NCBI RefSeq assembly: GCF_037083825.1 | Contig: NZ_JBAPLU010000003.1 | Span: forward strand, 62,001-126,000 | Length of the DNA: 64,000 bases | DNA from: Klenkia sesuvii | GTDB taxonomy: Bacteria > Actinomycetota > Actinomycetes > Mycobacteriales > Geodermatophilaceae | Reading direction: 5' to 3' | Part shown: piece after piece, positions 37,373 through 46,435 of the stretch | Position numbering within the stretch: position 1 is the stretch's first letter | Layout of the letters: every line of letters starts with the position of its first letter | Translations under genes and position numbers: made by a program | Notes under the pieces: model-generated | The model's input: the letters and a program-made list of their open reading frames with translations, nothing else | Told to the model about the DNA's origin: nothing | Database searches by the model: none

Positions 37373-37780
37373 TCAGGCGGTCGGGATCTGCGCCTTGAGG
37401 ATGCCGGCCAGGACGCCGTTGACGTAGGCCGACGAGTCATCGGTGGACAGCGTCTTCGCCAGCTCCACCGCCTCGTCGATGACCACGGCGTCGGGCACGT
37501 CGTCGACCCACAGCAGCTCGAACACCGCCATGCGCAGGATCGCGCGGTCGACGTCGGGCAGCCGGTCCAGCGACCAGCCCTGGGCGTGCTCGGAGATCAA
37601 CCGGTCGATGTCGCGACCGTGCTCGACGGCGCCCTCGACCAGCCGGACGGTGTGCTCGCCGATCGGCGGGTGGCCATCGGCGATGCGCTCCCGCAGCAAC
37701 GGCAGCACGTCACCCCCGCGCAGGTCGGCCTCGTAGAGGACGTCGACCGCGCGCTTGCGCGCCTTGGACCGGGCCGCCAC
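37373..37780 (-). CDS. nusB: Transcription antitermination factor NusB
   Basis: A 135-residue all-helical protein that binds boxA RNA with NusE (S10) in rRNA antitermination. SKARKRAVDVLYEADLR and DRAILRMAVFELLW, then VVIDEAVELAKTLS are the core motifs. GTG 37780 begins 3 bases after the efp stop. It is the 3' end of the long alaS-to-nusB run and converges with island B. Confidence 0.96.
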   Translation of the reverse strand: MAARSKARKRAVDVLYEADLRGGDVLPLLRERIADGHPPIGEHTVRLVEGAVEHGRDIDRLISEHAQGWSLDRLPDVDRAILRMAVFELLWVDDVPDAVVIDEAVELAKTLSTDDSSAYVNGVLAGILKAQIPTA

Positions 37781-37783
37781 GGG

Positions 37784-38344
37784 TCAGCTGACCCGGCCCA
37801 GGTACCGGCCGTCGCGGGTGTCGACCTTGAGCTTCTCGCCGGTGGTGATGAACAGCGGCACCTGGATCTCGGCGCCGGTCTCCAGGGTGGCGGGCTTGGT
37901 GCCACCGGTGGAGCGGTCGCCCTGCAGGCCCGGGTCGGTGTGGGCGACCACGAGCTCCATGGTGACCGGGAGCTCGACGAACAGCGGGACGCCGTCGTGC
38001 ACGGCCACCATGGCCTCGGTGTTCTCCAGCATGTAGTTCGCCGCGTCGCCCACGGTCGCCGCCGAGACGGGGATCTGGTCGAAGGTGTCGCCGTCCATGA
38101 AGACGTAGTCGGCGCCGTCCTGGTACAGGTAGGTCATCGTGCGCTTGTCGACGGTGGCCGTCTCGACCTTGATGCCGGCGTTGAACGTCTTGTCCACGAC
38201 CTTGCCGCTGAGCACGTTCTTCAGGGTGGTGCGCACGAAGGCCCCGCCCTTGCCCGGCTTCACGTGCTGGAAGTCGGTGACGGTCCACAGCTGACCGTCC
38301 AGCTTGAGGACGATGCCGTTCTTGAGGTCGTTGGTGGTAGCCAT
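37784..38344 (-). CDS. efp: Elongation factor P
   Basis: A 186-residue three-domain factor that rescues ribosomes stalled at polyproline. The tip of domain I reads VKPGKGGAFVRT with lysine K32 where modification occurs in other bacteria; no modifying enzyme gene is seen here. ATG 38344 directly abuts the upstream peptidase stop. Many proteins of this genome are proline-rich, which fits the need. Confidence 0.97.
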   Translation of the reverse strand: MATTNDLKNGIVLKLDGQLWTVTDFQHVKPGKGGAFVRTTLKNVLSGKVVDKTFNAGIKVETATVDKRTMTYLYQDGADYVFMDGDTFDQIPVSAATVGDAANYMLENTEAMVAVHDGVPLFVELPVTMELVVAHTDPGLQGDRSTGGTKPATLETGAEIQVPLFITTGEKLKVDTRDGRYLGRVS

Positions 38345-39430
38345 CTAGAGGACCAGCAGTTCCTTGCTCGTGAGGGTCAACAACTCGGGCTCGCCATCGG
38401 TCACGATCAACGTGTCCTCGATCCGGACACCGCCGTGCCCGGGGAGGTACACCCCGGGTTCCACGGTGACGGCCATGCCAGCGGCCAGGGTACCTGCGCC
38501 CAGCGCGGAGATGCCCGGAGCCTCGTGGATCTCCAGCCCCACACCGTGGCCGAGACCGTGCGTGAAGTGCGCGCCGTGCCCGGCCGCGGCGATGACGCCG
38601 CGGGAGGCCCCGTCGACCGCCGTGACGTCGGCGCCCACCGCCAGCGCCGCCCGGCCCGCCGCCTGGGACTCCTGCACCAGCGCGTACACCTCGGTCTGCC
38701 AGTCGGCGGCATGGCCCAGCACCAGGGTGCGGGTCATGTCGGAGTGGTAGCCGTCGACGGTGGCGCCGAAATCGAGCTTGAGGAAGTCGCCTCCGCGCAG
38801 CTCGGTGGCGTCGGGCCGGTGGTGCGGGATCGCCGAGTTGGCGCCGGTGGCCACGATCGTCTCGAAGGACACCGCCTCGGCGCCGAGGGCCAGCATGCGT
38901 GCGTCGAGCTCGCGGCCCACCGCCAGCTCGGTGCGGCCCGGGCGCAGCGCCCCCTCGGCGGCCAGCTCGGCCAGCGCGCGATCGGCGACCGCGCAGGCCC
39001 GCCGCAGGGCGTCCACCTCGTCGTCGTCCTTGACCGCGCGCAGCTCCTCGACGGCTCGCCGGACGCTGACCAGCTCGACCCCCTCGGTGACCGACTCCAG
39101 CCCGCGCAGGCCGTCGACGGTGACCACGTGCGACTCGTAGCCCAGCCGCCCCGCCCCGGCCGCGGCCCGGGCCAGCGCGGCGACCGTCGCCCGGTCGACG
39201 GCCAGCTCGACGTCGGGCACCTGGGTGCCGGCCTGGGTGGTGTAGCGGCCGTCGGTGCCGAAGAGGTCGTGGCCCTCCACCCGGAGCAGGAACGCCCCGT
39301 TCGAGCCGGTGAAACCGGTCAGGTAGCGCACGTTGAGCAGGTCGGTGACCAGGACGGCGTCCAGCCCACGCTCGGCGGCCACCGCGCGCAGCCGCTCCCG
39401 CCGGCCGGCGTGGTCCATGCGGACGGTCAC
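38345..39430 (-). CDS. M24-family Xaa-Pro aminopeptidase
   Basis: A 361-residue peptidase with an N-terminal creatinase-like domain and a C-terminal pita-bread fold. Metal ligands are seen at LKLDFGATVDGYHSDMTRT (two aspartates), HGLGHGVGLEIHE (histidine), EPGVY and VRIEDT (glutamates). It removes N-terminal residues before proline, and the efp neighbour is conserved in many bacteria. GTG 39430 overlaps the aroQ stop as GTGA. Aminopeptidase P or PepQ (dipeptidase) cannot be separated by sequence alone. Confidence 0.92.
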   Translation of the reverse strand: MTVRMDHAGRRERLRAVAAERGLDAVLVTDLLNVRYLTGFTGSNGAFLLRVEGHDLFGTDGRYTTQAGTQVPDVELAVDRATVAALARAAAGAGRLGYESHVVTVDGLRGLESVTEGVELVSVRRAVEELRAVKDDDEVDALRRACAVADRALAELAAEGALRPGRTELAVGRELDARMLALGAEAVSFETIVATGANSAIPHHRPDATELRGGDFLKLDFGATVDGYHSDMTRTLVLGHAADWQTEVYALVQESQAAGRAALAVGADVTAVDGASRGVIAAAGHGAHFTHGLGHGVGLEIHEAPGISALGAGTLAAGMAVTVEPGVYLPGHGGVRIEDTLIVTDGEPELLTLTSKELLVL

Positions 39431-39861
39431 CGGACCCCCCGGTCGGCGAGGTAGCGCAGCGCCGCCTCGTACCCGTAGACGCCCAGGCCGGCGATGACGC
39501 CGTCGGCGACCCCGGACACGTAGGAGTGGTGCCGGAACTCCTCACGGGCGTGGATGTTGGTGATGTGCACCTCGACCACCGGGGCGTCGACGGTGGCCAG
39601 CGCGTCGCGCAGCACCACCGAGGTGTGCGTCCACCCGGCCCCGTTGACCACCACTGCATGACCGGCGTCGGCGGCCTCGTGCACCCACGCGAGCAGCTGG
39701 GACTCGTCGTCGGTCTGCCGCACGTCCACGCGCTGGCCCAGCTCGGCGGCGACGGTCTGCAGCCGCTCGACCAGCTGCGGGTAGGTCGTGGTCCCGTACT
39801 TCTCGGGCTCGCGGGTGCCCAGCCGGCCGAGGTTGGCGCCGTTCAGCACGACGATGCTCAT
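39427..39861 (-). CDS. aroQ: 3-dehydroquinate dehydratase, type II
   Basis: A 144-residue dodecamer-forming enzyme, the third shikimate step. VVLNGANLGRLGTREPEKYG carries the catalytic tyrosine loop, NGAGWTHTSVVLRDAL the substrate site (Gly-Trp replaces the more usual Ala-Tyr), and EVHITNIHAREEFRHHS the catalytic histidine. ATG 39861 overlaps the aroB stop as ATGA. Confidence 0.96.
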   Translation of the reverse strand: MSIVVLNGANLGRLGTREPEKYGTTTYPQLVERLQTVAAELGQRVDVRQTDDESQLLAWVHEAADAGHAVVVNGAGWTHTSVVLRDALATVDAPVVEVHITNIHAREEFRHHSYVSGVADGVIAGLGVYGYEAALRYLADRGVR

Positions 39862-40934
39862 GGTGTCGCCTCCACTGCGGACCAGGCCTGCCGGAGCCAG
39901 GCCTCGTCGGGGTCGGTGAGGATGCCGGGGGTGCCCAGCCCGTCGAGGACGACGAACCGCAGCGCGGCCCCGCGGGCCTTCTTGTCGACGGCCATCGCCG
40001 CCCGGAGCTGGTCGAAGTCGCCCGTGTAGCGCACCGGCAGGCCCATGGCTGCGACCAGCTCGCGGTGCCGGTCGGCGTCGGCCCGACCCAACCGCCCGGC
40101 GGCGGCACCCAGCTCGGCGGCGAAGACCAGGCCCACGGCGACCGCGTCGCCGTGCCGCCACCGGAAGTCCTCGGCCTTCTCGATGGCGTGCCCGAGGGTG
40201 TGGCCGTAGTTGAGGAACTCCCGCCGGCCGGTGTCGTAGAGGTCCTCCCCCACGGCGTCGGCCTTCACCTGGATCGCCCGCGTGATCAGCTCGGTGGTGG
40301 CCGACCGTCCCGTGGGGTCGGCGGCGAGCAGGTCGAGGATGGCCCCGTCGGCGATGAAACCGCACTTGACCACCTCGGCCAGCCCGGCCCGGAAGTCCTC
40401 GGCGGGCAGCCCGTCGAGCACGTCGGTGTCGACCAGCACGGCGACCGGGGGGTGGAACGCACCGACCAGGTTCTTCCCGGCCGCGGTGTTGATCCCGGTC
40501 TTGCCGCCGACCGCGGCGTCGACCATGCCCAGCAGGCTGGTGGGCACGTGCACGACCCGGACCCCGCGCAGCCAGGTGGCGGCGACGAAGCCGGCCAGGT
40601 CGGTGACGGCTCCCCCGCCCACGCCCACGACGGCGTCGGTGCGGGTGTGCCCCAGCCGGCCCAGCTCGGCCCACAGGCCGGCGGCCACCTCGGCGGTCTT
40701 GCCGGCCTCGCCGTCGGGCACCACGAGGGCCTCGGCGGCCAGCCCGGCGCTCTGCAGCACCGCGACGACCTCGCCGGCCAGCGCTGCCGTCGAGGCGGTG
40801 TGCACGACGGCCGCACGGGTGGCGCCGGCCAGGACGGTGCCCGGGAGCAGCGCGAGCTCGTGGCGGGCACCGGCGCCGACCACCACCTCGTAGGGCCGGT
40901 CACCGGCCACCGTGATGCGGGCGAGGGCCGTCAC
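39858..40934 (-). CDS. aroB: 3-dehydroquinate synthase
   Basis: A 358-residue NAD- and zinc-dependent enzyme forming the first carbocycle of the shikimate pathway from DAHP. GVGGGAVTDLAGFVAATWLRG binds NAD, GGKTGINTAAGKNLVGAFHPP is the signature, and the zinc histidines lie in LNYGHTLGHAIE and RHGDAVAVG. GTG 40934 overlaps the aroK stop as GTGA. Confidence 0.97.
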   Translation of the reverse strand: MTALARITVAGDRPYEVVVGAGARHELALLPGTVLAGATRAAVVHTASTAALAGEVVAVLQSAGLAAEALVVPDGEAGKTAEVAAGLWAELGRLGHTRTDAVVGVGGGAVTDLAGFVAATWLRGVRVVHVPTSLLGMVDAAVGGKTGINTAAGKNLVGAFHPPVAVLVDTDVLDGLPAEDFRAGLAEVVKCGFIADGAILDLLAADPTGRSATTELITRAIQVKADAVGEDLYDTGRREFLNYGHTLGHAIEKAEDFRWRHGDAVAVGLVFAAELGAAAGRLGRADADRHRELVAAMGLPVRYTGDFDQLRAAMAVDKKARGAALRFVVLDGLGTPGILTDPDEAWLRQAWSAVEATP

Positions 40935-41488
40935 GGGGTGCTCCCGACGGCCGGGAGGGCGGCGCGCACGTCGGCCACGACGTCGGCCACCGGACGGGAC
41001 CCGGTCTGCAGGTGCAGCGTCGCCACCTCCCCGTACAGCGGCGCCCGGGTGGCGAGCATGGTGCGCAGCATCTGCCGGGGGTTGACCCCCAGGATCGGCC
41101 GGTCCCGGGAGAGCCCGACGCGCTTGGCGGCGCTGGCCAGGTCCACGTCGAGCCAGACCACGGTGCCCCCGGCTCGCCCGTGCTCGACCAGCAGCGCACG
41201 GGTGGCCGCGCTGGTGACCGCGCCCCCGCCCAGGGCGAGCACGCCGTCGTGCTCGGCCAGTGCCCGGGCCACCGCGCGCTCCTCCAGGGTGCGGAAGTGC
41301 GGCTCCCCGTGCGTGAGGAACAGGTCGGCCACCGACGTACCGGTCTCGACCTCGACGTCGTGGTCGGTGTCGCGGAACCCGGTGCCCAGCTCGCCGGCCA
41401 GGCGGGTGCCCACGGTGGTCTTGCCGGAGGCGGGTGGGCCCACCAGCACGACCCGCGGCCCCGCCGCGGCGCGGACCGGACCGCTCAC
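40931..41488 (-). CDS. aroK: Shikimate kinase
   Basis: A 185-residue P-loop kinase. GPPASGKT (17-24) binds ATP, DTDHDVE binds Mg and shikimate, and LALGGGAV completes the shikimate site. GTG 41488 overlaps the aroC stop as GTGA. The aroC-aroK-aroB-aroQ order allows near-continuous co-translation of four shikimate steps. Confidence 0.96.
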   Translation of the reverse strand: MSGPVRAAAGPRVVLVGPPASGKTTVGTRLAGELGTGFRDTDHDVEVETGTSVADLFLTHGEPHFRTLEERAVARALAEHDGVLALGGGAVTSAATRALLVEHGRAGGTVVWLDVDLASAAKRVGLSRDRPILGVNPRQMLRTMLATRAPLYGEVATLHLQTGSRPVADVVADVRAALPAVGSTP

Positions 41489-42666
41489 CGCCAGGCCAGG
41501 CCGTCGAGGTAGCCGGCCACGTTGCGCCGGGTCTCGGCCACGGAGTCGCCGCCGAACTTCTCCAGGACGGCGTCGGCCAGCACGAGGGCGACCATCGCCT
41601 CCATCACGACCGAGCCGCGGGGCACGGCGCAGGCGTCGCTGCGCTGGTGGATGGCCACCGCGGGCTCGCCGGTCGTGGTGTCGAGGGTGGCCAGCGCCCG
41701 CGGCACGGTGCTGATCGGCTTCATCGCCGCCCGCACGCGCAACGCCTCGCCGTTGGTCATGCCGCCCTCGATGCCCCCGGCCCGGTCGGTGCGCCGGGCG
41801 ACGGCGCCCTCGCCGGTGACGTCGATCTCGTCGTGGGCCACCGACCCGCGGCGGCGAGCGGTCTCGAGGCCGTCGCCGACCTCCACCGCCTTCACCGACT
41901 GCACGCCCATCAGGGCGCCCGCCAACCGGCTGTCCAGCCGCCGGTCCCAGTGCACGTGGCTGCCCAGGCCCGGGGGCAGCCCGTGCACGACGACCTCGAT
42001 GACGCCGCCGAGGGTGTCCCCGGCGTCGTGGGCGTCGTCGATCTCGGCCTGCATGCGGGCGCTGGTGGCCGGGTCGGCGCAGCGCACCGGGTCGGCGTCG
42101 AGCGCGTCGTTGTCGTCGGGGCCGGGCAGCACCCCGTCGGGGACGGTGACGGCACCGATGCCCACGACGTGGCTGACCACGCGCACCCCGAGCACCTGGT
42201 GCAGGAACTGCTCGGCGACGGCACCGAGGGCCACCCGGGCGGCGGTCTCGCGCGCGCTCGCCCGCTCCAGCACCGGCCGGGCGTCGTCGAAGCCGTACTT
42301 CTGCATGCCGGCCAGGTCGGCGTGCCCGGGACGGGGGCGGGTCAGCGGCGCGTTGCGGGCCCGGTGGGCGATCAGCTCGGGGTCGACGGGGTCGGCGGCC
42401 ATGACCGTCGTCCACTTCGGCCACTCGGTGTTGCCGACCTGGACCGCGATGGGGCCGCCCTGGGTGGTCCCGTGCCGGACGCCACCGGTGAGGGTGACGA
42501 CGTCCTGCTCGAAGGCCATGCGCGCGCCCCGGCCGTGGCCCAGGCGCCGGCGGGCGAGCTGGGCGTCGATGTCGGAGGTCTGCACCGCCACGCCTGCGGG
42601 GAGTCCTTCGAGGATGGCGGTGAGCTGCGGACCGTGCGACTCACCGGCAGTCAGCCAGCGCAACAT
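41485..42666 (-). CDS. aroC: Chorismate synthase
   Basis: A 393-residue FMN-dependent enzyme that makes chorismate from EPSP. MLRWLTAGESHGPQLTAILEG at the start, GHADLAGMQKYG in the middle and the late RSDACAVPRGSVVMEAM are the classic signatures. ATG 42666 follows the prepilin-peptidase gene by 36 bases. Confidence 0.97.
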   Translation of the reverse strand: MLRWLTAGESHGPQLTAILEGLPAGVAVQTSDIDAQLARRRLGHGRGARMAFEQDVVTLTGGVRHGTTQGGPIAVQVGNTEWPKWTTVMAADPVDPELIAHRARNAPLTRPRPGHADLAGMQKYGFDDARPVLERASARETAARVALGAVAEQFLHQVLGVRVVSHVVGIGAVTVPDGVLPGPDDNDALDADPVRCADPATSARMQAEIDDAHDAGDTLGGVIEVVVHGLPPGLGSHVHWDRRLDSRLAGALMGVQSVKAVEVGDGLETARRRGSVAHDEIDVTGEGAVARRTDRAGGIEGGMTNGEALRVRAAMKPISTVPRALATLDTTTGEPAVAIHQRSDACAVPRGSVVMEAMVALVLADAVLEKFGGDSVAETRRNVAGYLDGLAWR

Positions 42667-42702
42667 GGACGTGAGTCTGCCAGCCGGGTCCGACAGGTCT
42701 GC

Positions 42703-43356
42703 TCAGAGCGGTCCGACCGCGGCGAACGCCACCGCGGCGCCCACCAGCAGCGGCGGCCCGAAGGGCACCGCCGACCGCCACCCGGCGCGCCCGGTGGCCA
42801 GCAGCACGAGGCTGACCGACGCCCCCAGCAGCAGCCCGACGAACACCCCGGCCAGCACCAGCGACCCGCCGCCGCGCCACCCGAGCAGCACCCCCAGCGG
42901 GGCCAGCAGCTTGACGTCGCCGAACCCCAGCGCGGCGGGGACCGCCCACCGCACCAGCGCGGCGACGACGAAGGCCGCGGCGCCGAGGAGGACGCCGTCC
43001 AGTGCCCGGCGACCGTCGCCGGTGACGACCGCGTCGACACCGGTGGCCAGCAGCAGGGCCCCCAGCGCCGGCAGGGTGACCACATCGGGCAGGCGGTGGC
43101 TGACCAGGTCGACCCCGGCCAGCACCAGGCCGGCCGCGCACAGCCAGAGCACCCCGAGCAGCACGGGGCGCGGGCCGACCAGCACCGCGGCCCCGGCCAG
43201 CACCCCCGCCCCGACGGCCGTGGTGAGCGCAGCGCGCACGCGGCCCGCGGTCGCCGTCCCGTCGCGGGTCGCCAGCCGCACCGTGCTGCGGGCCAGCCAG
43301 GGGCCGAGTGCGGCGCCGACCAGGCCGGCGACCAACGGCAGCAGGACCGGTGGCAC
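42703..43356 (-). CDS. Prepilin peptidase (A24, TadV/PilD-like, short form)
   Basis: A 217-residue membrane aspartyl protease with about seven hydrophobic helices. The two active-site aspartates are seen in LAGVDLVSHRLPDVV and GFGDVKLL. The N-terminal cytosolic methylase loop with cysteines is missing, so it cleaves but may not methylate. In actinobacteria it would process Flp/Tad or type IV pilin-like proteins encoded elsewhere. GTG 43356 lies 2 bases after the aroE stop; its place among aro genes is conserved in the phylum. Confidence 0.88.
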   Translation of the reverse strand: MPPVLLPLVAGLVGAALGPWLARSTVRLATRDGTATAGRVRAALTTAVGAGVLAGAAVLVGPRPVLLGVLWLCAAGLVLAGVDLVSHRLPDVVTLPALGALLLATGVDAVVTGDGRRALDGVLLGAAAFVVAALVRWAVPAALGFGDVKLLAPLGVLLGWRGGGSLVLAGVFVGLLLGASVSLVLLATGRAGWRSAVPFGPPLLVGAAVAFAAVGPL

Positions 43357-43358
43357 GG

Positions 43359-44168
43359 TCAGGCGCTGAGGGCGGCGTCCAGCGCGGCGCGCATCGCGTC
43401 GATGGGCGCCGGCTGGCCGGTGATGAGCTCGACCTGGACCGTGGCCTGCCAGAACAGGACGTCGGCGCCGTGCACGGCCGTGCCGCCGGCCGCGGTCACC
43501 GCGGCGGCCAAGGGCGTGGGCCAGCCGTCGTAGAGCACGTCGAGCACGGTCTGCCCCGCCTGCCAGTGCAGCCCCGCGACCGTGGTCTGCCCGCCGGTGG
43601 GCACCGTGCTGACCACGACCGGCGCCGCGACCTCGGGCGTGCTGTCGAAGGTGGCCACCCGTCCGGTGACCTCGAGGGCGTCGAGCACCTCGAGCACGCC
43701 GGCGGCCCGGGCGGGGTCGCGGACGACGACGTCGACCGACCGGGCACCCAGGCTGGCCAGCGCGACGGCGGCCGCGCTCGCCGTGCCGCCGGCGCCGAGG
43801 ACGGCGGCGTGCTCCACCCGGTCGACCCCGGCCAGCTGCAGGGCCATGCCCACGCCGGTGACGTCGGTGTTCTCGGCCCGCCAGCCGCCGGGCACGCGCA
43901 CCAGGGTGTTGGCCGCGCCGAGCAACCGGGGCAACGGGTCGGCCTCGGTCGCGTACGCCGCCGCGGCCTGCTTGCAGGGCATGGTCACCGAGAAGCCGCG
44001 CCACTCCTCGTCGAGGCCGGCCAGCAGCACCGGCAGCTCGTCGGCGCCCACGTCGAGCGCCTCGTAGGTCCAGTCCCGCAGCCCGAGCGCGGCGTAGGCC
44101 GCCCGGTGCAGCACCGGGGACAACGAGTGGCTGATCGGGCGACCGAGGACGGCGGCCCGGCTAGTCAC
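43359..44168 (-). CDS. aroE: Shikimate dehydrogenase
   Basis: A 269-residue NADPH-dependent reductase of 3-dehydroshikimate. VLGRPISHSLSPVLHRAAY binds shikimate, VTMPCKQAA contains the catalytic lysine (Cys-Lys in place of the usual His-Lys), and AVLGAGGTASAAAVAL binds the cofactor. GTG 44168 overlaps the mltG gene by 8 bases. With aroC, K, B and Q it completes most of the pathway; aroG and aroA are elsewhere. Confidence 0.95.
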   Translation of the reverse strand: MTSRAAVLGRPISHSLSPVLHRAAYAALGLRDWTYEALDVGADELPVLLAGLDEEWRGFSVTMPCKQAAAAYATEADPLPRLLGAANTLVRVPGGWRAENTDVTGVGMALQLAGVDRVEHAAVLGAGGTASAAAVALASLGARSVDVVVRDPARAAGVLEVLDALEVTGRVATFDSTPEVAAPVVVSTVPTGGQTTVAGLHWQAGQTVLDVLYDGWPTPLAAAVTAAGGTAVHGADVLFWQATVQVELITGQPAPIDAMRAALDAALSA

Positions 44169-45969
44169 CGGAGTTCTCGCGCAACCACTGCTGGAACAGC
44201 GCCACGTTGGCGTAGTGCTCCTCGAGCGTGGCGGCGAAGCGGGTGTCGCCGGTGTCGGGGTCGACGACCACGAAGTACAGCCAGGGACCCGGGGTGGGGT
44301 TCAGCACCGCCTGCAGCGCCTCCTCGCCCGGGCTGTTGATCGCCCCCGGCGGCAGGCCCGGGTAGAGGTAGGTGTTGTACGGGGAGTCGATCGCCCGGTC
44401 CTCGGCCGTGGTGGTGATGCCGGTCTTGCCGGTGGCGTAGTTGACCGTGGTGTCGAACTGCAGCGCCTGGCCGATGGCCACCCGGTTGTCGATCACCGTG
44501 GCCACCTTCGACATGTCCTCGGTGGTGGCGGCCTCGGCCTGCACCAGGCTGGCCTCGGTCAGCACGCGCTGCCGGTCGGCCTCGGGGATCTGCAGCTCGT
44601 CGAAGGTCTGCTCGGCCCGCGCCACCATGGTGCTGAGCACCTGCACGGCGGTCTCGCCGGGCTGGATGTCGTAGGTGGCCGGGAACAGGTGCCCCTCGAG
44701 CAGGCCGTTGGCCCAGGCCGGCAGGCCCAGCGCCGCCGGGTCGGTCGCGGCGGCCTGCAGGTCGGCCAGCGGGATCTCGGAGTCGTCGGCGATGCGCTGC
44801 AGCGCGGCGTCGACCCGCAACCCCTCGGGCAGCGTGACCCGGGCGAACAGCCGGGACGCCGGGTCCAGCAGCCGGTCGAGCGCGGCCTGCCCGCTCATCT
44901 GCAGCGCCATGCTGTAGACGCCGGGCTGGATGCCGGCCGCAGCCGGGTTGGCCGCGGCCGCGTCGAGGAACGGCCTGGTGGAGGCGACGACGTCGTCGGC
45001 GACCAGGGTGTTGGCGATGGCGGTCAACGAGTCGCCGTCCTCCACCCTGATCTGCACCTCGCCGCTCCCGCTGCCGGTGTAGTCGGCGGCGGTGGGGTTG
45101 ACCTTCTCCAGCAACCACTGGCCCCCGAAGACGATGCCGACCACCAGTCCGGCCAGCACGAGCAGGGACACCACCACGGTGACCGGACGCCGCTTGCGCC
45201 GGCGGGGGCGCTCGCCGGACACGCCTCTGCGACGACCACGGCGGCCGCGCTCGTCCTCGACGTCGGCGCCGATGACCTCGAGCCCGCCCGTCTGGTCCCA
45301 GGCGGGGTGCTCCCCCGTCACAGGGCGGCCCACCGGCAGCTCCCCGCTCTCGGGGTAGCGGTCGTGGTCCCCTGCGTCCTCGTACCCGTGCCCGCCGCGG
45401 TCGTCGCCGTGGTGGTCGTCGCCGTGGTGGTCGTCGTACCCGTGGCCGTCGTGGCCGTCGTGGCCGTCGTGGCCGTAGGCGTCGTCGTAGGCGTCCTCGT
45501 AGCCGTCGTGCTCGTCGTGGCCGTCGTCCGCACGGGGGGTCGACTCGGCGGGGACGCCGCGGCCGGCACGCACCGCGGGGTTCTCGCCCGTGGTGCCCAG
45601 CACCAGGCCGGACAGGGCCGAGGCCGGGGGGCGGGGGGTGGCCGGCGGTGCCACCGGGGGGACCTGCGGGCCGCGGGCCGGGGGCTGGGCACCGGGCACG
45701 AGCGGGGTGCGCACGGTGGCGTCGTCGTCCGGTGCGGGTGGGGCCGGGCTTTCGGCTCGCGCGGCCTCCTCGGCCGCGATCCGCCGCGCCCGGCGGCCGC
45801 CGGTCAGCGGACCGGTCGGGTCGTCCTGGACGGCGGGGAACTCACCGGTGTGCCAGGCGGCCAGGAAGTCCGACGCCGAGCGCCCCTCCCCGTCGCCCTC
45901 GCGTGCCCGGCGGCGACCGCCGCCGGTGCTGTCGGCGCCGTCGCCGGGGTACCGGCGCTCGTCGCTCAC
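44161..45969 (-). CDS. mltG: Endolytic murein transglycosylase MltG with His/Asp-rich cytoplasmic region
   Basis: A 602-residue protein that cuts nascent glycan strands and sets their length. One membrane helix lies at about 262-284 after a basic RPRRRKRRP. The outer part has a LysM-like segment and the YceG domain; LTEASLVQAEA carries the catalytic glutamate E479. The cytoplasmic part (1-260) is far longer than in E. coli and holds a stretch at 149-204 built of HD and GHD repeats. GTG 45969 starts 4 bases after ruvX. Confidence 0.94.
   Translation of the reverse strand: MSDERRYPGDGADSTGGGRRRAREGDGEGRSASDFLAAWHTGEFPAVQDDPTGPLTGGRRARRIAAEEAARAESPAPPAPDDDATVRTPLVPGAQPPARGPQVPPVAPPATPRPPASALSGLVLGTTGENPAVRAGRGVPAESTPRADDGHDEHDGYEDAYDDAYGHDGHDGHDGHGYDDHHGDDHHGDDRGGHGYEDAGDHDRYPESGELPVGRPVTGEHPAWDQTGGLEVIGADVEDERGRRGRRRGVSGERPRRRKRRPVTVVVSLLVLAGLVVGIVFGGQWLLEKVNPTAADYTGSGSGEVQIRVEDGDSLTAIANTLVADDVVASTRPFLDAAAANPAAAGIQPGVYSMALQMSGQAALDRLLDPASRLFARVTLPEGLRVDAALQRIADDSEIPLADLQAAATDPAALGLPAWANGLLEGHLFPATYDIQPGETAVQVLSTMVARAEQTFDELQIPEADRQRVLTEASLVQAEAATTEDMSKVATVIDNRVAIGQALQFDTTVNYATGKTGITTTAEDRAIDSPYNTYLYPGLPPGAINSPGEEALQAVLNPTPGPWLYFVVVDPDTGDTRFAATLEEHYANVALFQQWLRENSGD
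45358..45525 (-). repeat. GHD/HD-coding tandem low-complexity tract within mltG
   Basis: Nine-base units reading GTGGCCGTC on the plus strand recur several times in 45418-45480 with degenerate copies on both sides. They encode alternating Gly, His and Asp in the MltG cytoplasmic domain. Replication slippage would change its length between strains. Confidence 0.75.
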
Positions 45970-45973
45970 GCGC

Positions 45974-46435
45974 TCACCGACCGCCCGCGGCGCGTCCGCG
46001 GTCCAGATGGCTCTGCAGGATGACCACGGCCGCCGCCTGGTCGATCACCGCGCGCTGCCGGCGGGCGTCGATGCCCCCGGCACGGAGATGACTGGCTGCG
46101 GTCACGGTGGAGAGCCTTTCGTCGACGAGACGCACCGGGACGTCCCCGATCCGCGTGGCCAGTGAACCAGCGTAGGCGCCTGCATCGGCGGCGGAGGCCC
46201 CGGACGCACCCGACAGGTGCCTCGGGTCCCCCACCACCACCTCCACCACCTCGTGTTCCACGACGAGGGCGGCCAACCGGTCCAGGTCGGACCCGTCCTT
46301 GGCGCGGCGCAGCGTCTCCAGCGGGGAGGCCAGGAACCCGGTGGGGTCGGACATGGCCACCCCGACGCGCACGGTGCCGACGTCGACCCCCAGGCGCCGG
46401 CCCGGGACCCAGGCCGGCGGCTGCGGGGAGCTCAC
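45974..46435 (-). CDS. ruvX: RuvX/YqgF Holliday-junction-resolvase-like protein
   Basis: A 153-residue RNase H-fold protein. LGVDVGTVRVGVAMSD holds the first acidic residue (D18), VEVVVGDPRHLSG the second, and LVDERLST the third. In E. coli YqgF acts in pre-16S rRNA end processing, and the family may also resolve junctions. GTG 46435 overlaps the alaS stop as GTGA. The alaS-ruvX-mltG order is highly conserved. Confidence 0.94.
   Translation of the reverse strand: MSSPQPPAWVPGRRLGVDVGTVRVGVAMSDPTGFLASPLETLRRAKDGSDLDRLAALVVEHEVVEVVVGDPRHLSGASGASAADAGAYAGSLATRIGDVPVRLVDERLSTVTAASHLRAGGIDARRQRAVIDQAAAVVILQSHLDRGRAAGGR

Noticed and set aside
45418..45480. Short regular repeats that could suggest a CRISPR array
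   Set aside because: The units are 9 bases, in frame, without spacers, and encode Gly-His-Asp inside mltG.
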